This document shows positions 57,100-64,000 of a DNA stretch of 64,000 nt, in pieces. The stretch lies in NCBI GenBank assembly GCA_032622095.1, contig CP136063.1, positions 38,662,106 through 38,726,105 on the forward strand. Reading direction: 5' to 3'. The position numbers and the translations under genes are program-made. Under the pieces are notes generated by a model that did not search any database, had not been told where the DNA came from, and worked only from the letters and a program-made list of their open reading frames with translations. Source of the DNA: Siphonodentalium dalli. Lineage: Eukaryota > Mollusca > Scaphopoda > Gadilida > Siphonodentaliidae. How positions within the stretch are numbered: the first letter of the stretch is position 1; every line of letters begins with the position of its first letter.

Positions 57100-57293
57100 A
57101 CTACAGGGATGCTCTAAATAATTGACTTCTTAACCACTGAAACATTATTAAATATTGTTCAGGATTTAGTCGGAAATATTGCTTGTTGGCATTCATCGGA
57201 GAAGCAATATTTCCGACTAAATCATGAAAAGTACATGTATTTCATAGTTAATTTATGGCTAAGAGGTCAATTATTTAGGGCATCACTGTAGTG
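57100..57293. mobile_element. CACTA-type MITE 2 within the transposase intron
   Basis: The right end is the complement of CACTACAGTGATGCCC, with AATAATTGACCTCTTA inside it. The left end ACTACAGGGATGCTC is one base short of a perfect CACTA start. An inner hairpin (GATTTAGTCGGAAATATTGC and its complement, 57165-57228) is shared in part with MITE 1. CACTA ends fit mobilisation by an EnSpm-type transposase like the relic that surrounds it. Confidence 0.75.
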
Positions 57294-58084
57294 TACATAA
57301 TATTTATTCAAACCTAAATATCCAAATACATCACATGCATGTCTATATGGAGAGAGATACTGACTACTAAACTAATAGAGAGGTTGAAGAGGATTTGGCA
57401 GCAAGAGTTTACCCTTGTATTGAGCCATCTCCTCGGAAGAAAGGAATGTAAGACATACATGTAGCAGAAGGAGGGAGAAATACTACTCTACCACTGTAAG
57501 TAATTACATTAAATACAACTCTACCACTGTAAGTAATTTCATTTGCTTATCTGCTAATTATTATATGCATTGAAGTGACATTTATTATAAGTTAACAATA
57601 ACATGATTTTGGAGGGCGTTACCAAATTATTATTACTACCAGAAATTCTTAGCAGCCATGGCCGCTTATACATGTAGGCTCTTGTGCTGTTAAGAATTTC
57701 AGTTGGGCCATTTATAAATAAACCAGAATGCCCGACAAAGTTATGGTATTGGTCATTTTCTCATGAATGCTCACGGAAAGAGTACATATTTTTTAGTACT
57801 TTTATATAGCCCTAACTAGTGTTAATTTGAACGTTGTTGTTGGTTATGACGCACTTAACGTTTAGTGACGTCACGAGTAGGAAGAGCTTAAGTAAAACTA
57901 ATTTAGGGATTTATTTTTGGAAAACAACCCATTTTGAAGACATTCGTTTTAAATTTACCAACAATAGTTGGTATGAGATCGCCAGAGGCTCACGAAATAT
58001 CCAACTTCCAACTCATTGAGATATCTAACATCTCCAAACACACTATGCTAATATCATATATTTATACCATTTTTACTATGAAAT

Positions 58085-58294
58085 AAAGCCATCTGGATAA
58101 ATGTTTACTTTAATCTATAAGGCATGTGACAGTTGCGTTGCATAAAAAACTAATGTTACTGCAATGGTTGCGTCAATGCATCAGACGCAACGCTGTAGTG
58201 TGAACGTCGCTATGCAATTATCGATCACTAAGCTATAACTGTCGCATCAGACGTGACGCACGCATCACAGTACTTGGTGTGAATGGGGCTTTAT
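58085..58294. mobile_element. Possible MITE (ATAAAGCC ends)
   Basis: AATAAAGCCATCTGGATAAA on the left and GTGAATGGGGCTTTATG on the right give a short terminal inverted repeat (ATAAAGCC). The interior is rich in GCGTTGC and GACGCAACGC near-palindromes. Weak but consistent with a hAT-like or other MITE. Confidence 0.4.
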
Positions 58295-58513
58295 GCTGGT
58301 GACCCCAACAACGTCGTTTGCCTCATTCAGAAATCACTGTGAATAAATTCTATCAACGATGTTTTGTGTATTAAGATGCGGCCGAATTACAGCCAATGCA
58401 TAAACGTGCTGGAAGATATAGTTTGTAATCATTGTTTGTTTGGAATAAGCTCAGTTAACATCATGGTATAAACAAAATACACACAAAGTGTTTCTAAATA
58501 ACAAATTTACTCT

Positions 58514-58579
58514 ACTCGTGGGATTGATGATTTACCACACTCGCTAAAGCTTGTGTAGTAAATTGTCAATCCCACTCAT
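58514..58579. repeat. 66-bp palindrome
   Basis: ACTCGTGGGATTGATGATTT then ACCACAC pairs with GTGTAGTAAATTGTCAATCCCACTCATG (listed in part; two mismatches). Possible fold-back element. Confidence 0.6.
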
Positions 58580-58867
58580 GTATTTTATATATCTCCAACT
58601 GCTATCCGGCACTTTAAAGTGATGGAAATATTATGTAATTGAGAGCATACCGTGTATTCCGCAAGCTAGCTGAATTTGAACTGCAAATACTTGGGTCATC
58701 AATCTCATCATGATCATCAATGTCATCATTGCTGACATTAGAACTCTCCGTGCTGTTTGTAGAATCAATTTCTGAAAACAAACATTTTATTTAGAATAGA
58801 ACACACATACGCATTGTCACAGAATACTGTGAGTTAGTCTAATGTCTAGCCCTCCAAATGGTGGGAC

Positions 58868-58984
58868 TTACCATTTACAATTTCATTTAAAATCTCTTGT
58901 CTATAGGAATCGAGTTTGCAACATGACATTACAAAGTGTAATTCATCCTCAATTCCATTTTTTTCATAAGTTACAGTTTAGATT
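58868..58984 (-). pseudogene. LINE reverse-transcriptase C-terminal fragment
   Basis: The minus strand encodes GIEDELHFVMSCCKLDSYRQ then EILNEIVN. The ED-E-x-HF-x3-C-x4-Y-x2-R pattern is common at the C-terminal end of LINE-type reverse transcriptase proteins. About 38 residues only, no flanking RT motifs. It lies just upstream (in the minus sense) of exon 2 of the transposase relic and could alternatively belong to that gene. Confidence 0.4.
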
Positions 58985-59699
58985 TTAGCAAGGCTGTAAC
59001 CAGCTTTTTTAAAGACACAAAACCACCGTTATCTAAATTACATGATTTTACCATATTGGTCTCATACATGGAATTGGGAGTAATTTGTGCTAGGCTATAT
59101 AGCCTATATCGGGACAAACGCGGGACAGATCATCGGGCGATGTGGCCTCCCCAAAAGGGCACGACGAACCCTCCGGATCCCGGGGCAGTTTCATACAAAC
59201 TACTTCTCTTATAATATAAATGCAAATCCCTGTGGTCGTGGAACATCTCCACAGAAACATTGATCGCCGGAAGTGGAGAGTCTTGGTATCAAAGTGTTAA
59301 TTTGAAAACATGATTTGCAATTGCATTTGTTTGTAAATATGATCGAACCATCGCTGGTTAGCTTACTAGTACGGCCTTGGGTTTTAACTTTTAGTATATT
59401 CTTCTGGAAACCAATCTTCAGACTCGACTATAGATGTCTGGTCAACATCAGTGTGACTGCATGCTAGGCTCAAGTCCCACATCAGAATCCGACTCTTGAT
59501 AATCAATTTTTGTCCGTGTGCTGTCAGTGTCACAGTCGTCCATCGTCTCCATGCATTGCCATATTTTCTGATGTGCTTTCGAATGACACGACTGCTAATT
59601 GGTTGTAATCTCCATTTACAAACAGAACTACCACACGGTCTGTGGAGGGTAGATGCCATCGCTGTTTTTGTGACTATTGGGCGCTTAGTCTGACATCAA

Positions 59700-60300
59700 A
59701 ATTGAAAAAAAATAACGCATGTTTACAGAAAACCTGGCTATTGCGCATGCGCTTCAATGGTCATAATAAACATTGGGCGGCCAGTCTGATTATGTAGAGG
59801 AAATAAACGGATCATATCTTTCAACAAAACAAGCTTCTAATTACGTTTTTGTTTATTCGTTTAAAAAAAAAATTCATAGTACGACAACACAATGAAAACG
59901 TAACCATAACGATTTTTAAAGAAATACAAGTATATAAACCAATGAGTTTTACCATTCGGACTGTTTTAGCACTTTCCATCGGTAGACCGAATTTGTAATC
60001 CTCTATCAGGGTTGCTGATAAAAAATGCTCGAATCTTAGTGGATTGCAGCCACCCCAGTCCCTTGTTCATACATCCTTGGGATAAAATGTCGAATATTGG
60101 TGGTGAACTACTTTAGTAGAGTCGCATGTTTGGCTGCAGACGTTGACTATATGGTTGGTACATGCATTCACAAACCATGTAGTTTGTATGTCAAAATGCG
60201 CTTCCATAGTTTTTTTTTGACGAAAACACGTGCATTGTATTTTCACACGCCTGGCGATCGCAGACAACATCTATAATATCAGATTTGTTATAAATTGTAA
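59700..60300. other. Spacer, nothing recognised
   Basis: Upstream of exon 1 of the transposase relic. No CACTA terminus was found in it. Confidence 0.35.
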
Positions 60301-60307
60301 TAGGCCT

Positions 60308-60440
60308 ACACTGTGAAAATGATGCCGTGAAATTTGCTGGCAAAAATTGCTGGCAATTCGGGGACCCGCAGAAATTGCCGTGATTTTGTAACACGGGGTA
60401 ACCGTAAATTTCACGGCAAAAATTGCTGCGAGTTTCCACA
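60308..60440. repeat. Local repeat of AATTTCACGGC / GCAAAAATTGCTG
   Basis: GCAAAAATTGCTG occurs at about 60341 and 60416, and GTGAAATTTGC/GTAAATTTCACGGC sits on both sides of AACACGGGGTAACCGT. It looks like a small imperfect palindromic element. Confidence 0.4.
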
Positions 60441-60602
60441 AAAGAGCCGTGATATTAATGGCAAATTCAGGGAAGCCGGAGAAGGGGGGCATTCGGCGGC
60501 AATGTTGCACCCCTCCCCTTGCCATGACCCAGGGGAGTCTATGGAACGCAAGCAAATCAACATCCATTTCTTAAATATCTCATCTGGAATGACAGAAATA
60601 AA

Positions 60603-60775
60603 GAAACACAACGATATCGAAACAGATTTATATTGTAACAGATTTATATTGTAACAGATTTATATATGGATGAATATCGTAACAGAATGATATTGTAACA
60701 GAGTGATATCATGAAAGATTTATATACAGATTGATATCACAACAGAGTGATATCACATAAACAGATTTTTATTAT
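60603..60775. repeat. ~18-22 bp minisatellite
   Basis: ACAGATTTATATTGTA and variants (ACAGAGTGATATCAC, ACAGAATGATATTGTA) repeat about eight times with irregular spacing. Confidence 0.75.
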
Positions 60776-60940
60776 ATGCGCATGCATAGGTTATTGCAAA
60801 CTAATAGAAATCATTATCCCTGCAGTGAAAGGGGTACTGTACGCCATTTTAAATAAATTTCCGGTGATAACAATCTAATATCGATAATATATAGAAACAT
60901 AAGTAATTTGAGTTGTAGATGTATTCTGTAAAAGCTCAGG
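60776..60940. other. Short spacer
   Basis: Nothing recognised. Confidence 0.3.
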
Positions 60941-61413
60941 TTAAAGGTACTCAATCCGATCAGAGGGTCCTATATTACTATTTCTTTAGCTTTGGGGGTA
61001 AAAATAATTGATTCGAGTCGAGGAACCTACCAATCAACGCTCAGGGTGATCAGATATTGATATTTGAAGTTTCGTTATTTCTATTCTTTCTGTCCCAGAA
61101 CAGTCAAAATTGCGTTATTATTACCACATGCTTTTAGAGTTATCCATCCTTGTCTGTTTGAATAGTGTTTTGGTGTACACATCTCGAGCAGATTACGAAT
61201 TTAAGGGCAATTATTAGTACTCATCTCGAGAAAATAACAATTTCAAAAATCAATATCTAATAACTGAGCTTTTTTTTATGGGTTCCTCGACTCGAATCAA
61301 AATATTTTTTACCCCCAAAGCCAAAGAAATAGTAATATAGGACCCTCTGATCGGATTGTTGTTGTTGGAATCTGTTGAGATGGGGACCCTCTGATCGGAT
61401 TGAGTACCTTTAA
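60941..61413. mobile_element. TTAA MITE family 2
   Basis: TTAA at 60941-60944 and 61410-61413. The left terminal repeat TTAAAGGTACTCAATCCGAT runs about 90 bp through GGGTCCTATATTACTATTTC to GATTCGAGTCGAGGAACC, and its complement lies at 61274-61350. The right end then carries an extra partial copy (GGACCCTCTGATCGGATTG twice, 61341 and 61384). The first eight bases TTAAAGGT are shared with MITE family 1, but the rest is unrelated. Confidence 0.85.
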
Positions 61414-61985
61414 TAGACTTAATCTTAAAATCAAAATAAATAATTTTATATAAATTTAATTTATGACTGGAGCCATAAAATGGCGTAAATTAAATTACAA
61501 ATTTCCGTGTACAAGACGTAATCAAATTAATGGAGGGATAGTGGATTGGTAAACCCATGGCACACGCGATCATTTAAAAAAAAGTGATACAGGGAGAAAA
61601 CTCAAGCCACTCACTGTCTAGTGACGATACAATAACTTAAATTGAGTATATGGGACTAGTATGCATATAATATAACGTTTATTTGATACATTGGGTTGAA
61701 AACTGTACAAAAATTACTCTACAACGACAATTTGTATTTTTGCATTCCGGTAAATTTGCCATCCGTAACACTACTTCGTACTCAACAGACTTTCAAATAA
61801 TGGAAACATTGTTACCTTATTCTCAGTCTCAGAGACTATAGAAAATAGAAATTAATGTTTTTCTCCTAACTCACAAAATTCAAGTCATAAAGCATATAAT
61901 AACTAGAGATGTGACTGCCCCCCCCCTGTTTTTAAAAATACTAAGATGTTCCACATGTCAGTAAACATGTAGTTAAAATAATAAA
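61414..61985. other. Spacer, nothing recognised
   Basis: AT-rich; a C9 run at about 61918-61928. No gene. Confidence 0.3.
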
Positions 61986-61989
61986 ATAA

Positions 61990-62740
61990 CATTTCCCATT
62001 GCAATTGCACAACCCTAACCCTAATCTTAAACCTATTGACCGAAAAATCTCGGACAAAATTATGCTGTTGCGAAAATGTTCTAAGTCGAAAAAGGGGAAT
62101 AACTCCACACAAAAAAGTCAGATAGACGTCATAATCGCATGTGCACAGGTTCCCATGGTACTAAATATCAGTGCCAAGATTAAAACACATTGACCTGAAA
62201 ATGTTGGAATAAAAGCTCAGACAAAATTATGCATGTTGCAATAAAATTTCTAAGTCGAATAAGGGGGATAACTGCACCAAAAAATGTCGGACATACGTCA
62301 TAATATTAGGTGCACATGTTCCCATGGTATTAAATATCTGTGTCCAGTTTTTAAAAAATTGACCTAAAAATGTAGGAATAAAAGCTCGGACAAAATTATA
62401 CATGTTGTGAACATTTTCTAAGTCGAAAGGGGGGAATAACTCAACCAAAAAAAAGTTTGACAGATGTCACAATCGCAGGTGCACAGGTGGTTGATGTCTG
62501 TGCCAAGTTTCATAGAAAATTATAAAAAAACGACTGAGAAAACTCCGGAGCAAAAATTATCTCATTGTAACTTTATGCACAGGTTCCTATTGAACTAAAT
62601 ATCAGTGCCAAGATTAAAACACATTGACCTAAAAATGTAGGAATAAAAGCTCAGACAAAATTATGCATGTTGCAAAAAACTTTCTAAGTCGAAAAAGGGG
62701 GATAACTGCACCAAAAATGTCGGACAGATGTCATAATAAT
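61990..62740. mobile_element. HINE-like element, ~166-bp tandem units
   Basis: The signatures GGACAAAATTATGCATGTTG, TTCTAAGTCGAAAAAGGGG, ATAACTGCACCAAAAAATGTC and GTGCACAGGTTCCCATGGTA recur near 62055-62160, 62220-62330, 62390-62480 and 62650-62730. Spacing is about 166 bp. No terminal microsatellite is clear. Confidence 0.72.
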
Positions 62741-62876
62741 AGTGTCCTTTGCCCCCTACCATCAACTCCAATTTTAAATATAGTTGAACTGCATTGTCTC
62801 CCGTCCGTTTCACCTTGCTATTATTATTATGATAATAGCTGAATAAAAAATCCCCCCCCTTAACTAAATCACATAT

Positions 62877-62964
62877 CAAATAGAACACAGCCAGTCTATT
62901 TGGATTTTTTGTCAACCCCTGAGGGATGAAATTAGGACCAAATAGACTGGCTGCGTTCTATTTT
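62877..62964. repeat. 26-bp inverted repeat
   Basis: AAATAGAACACAGCCAGTCT then ATTTGG at 62877-62902 pairs with CCAAATAGACTGGCTGCGTT then CTATTT at 62939-62964, one mismatch. The near-identical phrase GTCCTTTGCCCCC at 62743 and 63010 lies outside on both sides, suggesting a small composite insertion. Confidence 0.65.
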
Positions 62965-62999
62965 CTCAACAAGAGTGGAGATTTTAGCAGACACCTTTG

Positions 63000-63697
63000 A
63001 GCCGCAACGTCCTTTGCCCCCTCTTGATGGATTAATATTCATTATCATCCTGGAATAGAAATTTTTTTAATTAAATGACTGAAGATGTTTTGAACAAGTT
63101 CAGCATACAATTGGCACAAAATAGTACTCTCAGGTGCCTAATAATCGTGATTGCCTGATAATAGAGATGTGTGGGTATTTAGGCTGAAAAACGGGCTGGG
63201 CGATATTTCAATATAGTAACTATAGTCGGTTTGGAAAAGAAAAACCGTATTGAAACCGTGTGTAAAATAAAAATTCAATATATCGCAACCAAAATTTTAT
63301 CACCTTCAAATTACAATCCAATACTGGGTTGACTACTGATTGAAAGCAGCCTTTATCGGTCGCTCCCAAGTCTCCATTGTCTTTTATTATTGTAACCAAT
63401 GACGCGACGGTTGTATTTTGGGTTGAAGTAGAGCGATGGAGTATCTTCTTCCGAATCCAACCTGGTAGCGGTGTAACCTCACGAGCGATACTTCGTCCAA
63501 ACTTTCCAACTCACAACTCGGCGGTATTTGTCGTTCAATGATATCTTAAAACCTGACTGAGGTTGACCGGCAAATCCATGATATTCATTCAACTAGCCTG
63601 CCATTGAGTATTTGCAGACGCAGAATATGACCCACAGGTTTTGACGAAGTATATCGCTTGGGACGTTACCCCGCTACCAACTCCAATTTTAACAAGC
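63000..63697. other. Spacer with one solo palindromic-element end
   Basis: TA followed by CTCTCAGGTGCCTAATAATC at 63125-63146 is a single end of the family at 44225 and 57003. Nothing else is recognised. Confidence 0.4.
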
Positions 63698-64000
63698 AAG
63701 ACGGTATCCCCCGCCGAAATGTGCAGTTGGGGAAGTGCTTTGTCAATAATGTTTGCGTTCTCTGCCGAAATGTGCAGCTGGGGAAGTGTATTCTCAACAA
63801 GAGGTGGGATTTTGTCAAAAAGCCTGGCTTGCAAACTCATTTTAGGACTGACATTTGTGGAAAGTAGCCATATGACGTCCTCCATTTGCACTAAAAATAA
63901 TAAATAAAGTCCAATAACTCTGCTGAAAATATCTGACCAGACCTGGTTTGCGAACTTGTTCTAGATACTGGTCAAATAAACTCATATACCAAATATCTTT
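63698..64000. mobile_element. Pearl/HINE-like element, second copy, cut by window end
   Basis: Starts TATCCCCCGCCGAAATGTGC and reproduces the beginning of the element at 12330: AGTTGGGGAAGTGC twice, then CTTGCAAACTCATTTTAGGA, then the AAGTCCAATAACTCTGCTGA unit. It continues past the window. Confidence 0.8.

Larger units (their letters stand above)
57294..58650. other. Intron of the transposase pseudogene, rest of sequence
   Basis: Besides the palindromes listed here, nothing is recognised. A tandem pair TACAACTCTACCACTGTAAG near 57485-57535 is a local duplication. Confidence 0.35.
55628..59659 (-). pseudogene. CACTA/EnSpm (TNP2-like) transposase pseudogene, three exons, catalytic core missing
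   Basis: Exon 1 (59659-59389) codes for a Cys/Arg-rich start with HIRKYGNAWRR. A donor GT at 59388 joins in phase to exon 2 (58771-58651, acidic, DDIDDHDEIDDP) after TGTTTTCAG. Exon 2 splices in frame (ACG/GTATGC to GTTTCAG) to exon 3 at 56909. Exon 3 first reads SSISSNSDEDDFPAS and ELHVSGTGITLLQWLALNF. After frameshifts it gives LPKCYTEARKLIEPYLLKKK, VFSVCNNDCVVFRN, IHGEANLAQIIQAH, VWRDIYSEDGYF and GFSLALEWDGVNPFHNIGLS, which is the N-terminal side of TNP2-like transposases. The next block (about 55700-56070, LERDFPLSLHNITNILHHVV, VYTTWMYIFERFNSWI) is the DUF4218 domain. The roughly 300-residue catalytic segment normally between them is absent. The last frame ends at 55628. A dead or internally deleted element. 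Confidence 0.72.

Overview
The window looks like a piece of a metazoan nuclear genome, most likely a lophotrochozoan and probably a bivalve mollusc. The reasons are AT-rich DNA with low gene density, intact C2H2 zinc-finger genes with TGDRPYQC-type linkers, tRNA-derived SINEs ending in an (ATCA)n tail, spliceosomal introns, and many short elements built from a roughly 150-170 bp tandem core, a tetranucleotide microsatellite and a terminal hairpin (the pearl/HINE architecture known from bivalves). The species assignment is inference; no ribosomal, mitochondrial or single-copy marker is present.

Layout. 0-4.8 kb: a long hairpin, a 57-bp minisatellite, a broken gene of a TE-like uncharacterised family (LTGCDT family), a gag/ORF1-like relic and a SINE. 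4.8-11.3 kb: two intact C2H2 zinc-finger genes (4819-5649 and 10433-11227, both +) on either side of a 1.5-kb finger array that has decayed into a minisatellite (7060-8575). 11.3-20.3 kb: a dense field of a TTAA-flanked MITE family (about ten copies, several nested), a HINE-like tandem element, and two more LTGCDT-family relics in opposite orientation. 20.5-24.5 kb: a head-to-head pair of larger zinc-finger loci (20573-21739 minus; 22876-23943 plus), each with eroded finger remnants beyond its open frame.

24.6-35.1 kb: a tandem/inverted array, then a 9-kb structure with inverted arms of about 1.64 kb around a gene-poor centre that carries a SINE, a MITE and a scattered 15-nt motif. 35.4-46.9 kb: one TTAA MITE split into two halves 10.9 kb apart. 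The intervening DNA, bounded by a TA duplication, contains a higher-order satellite (period about 1,362 bp) and several small palindromic elements. 46.9-55 kb: mostly HINE-like tandem elements. 55.1-59.7 kb: a three-exon CACTA/EnSpm-type transposase pseudogene (minus) lacking its catalytic centre, with CACTA-ended MITEs beside it and in an intron. 59.7-64 kb: minisatellites, a second TTAA MITE family and further HINE-like repeats, the last cut by the window end.

Functionally, the only genes that look intact are sequence-specific DNA-binding zinc-finger proteins. They sit as a tandem, diverging family inside a young transposon field. Their duplication, frameshifts and decay are what is expected of a fast-turnover zinc-finger cluster; a link to repression of the local elements is possible but is not shown by the sequence. 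No rRNA, genuine tRNA gene, CRISPR array or bacterial-type operon is seen.
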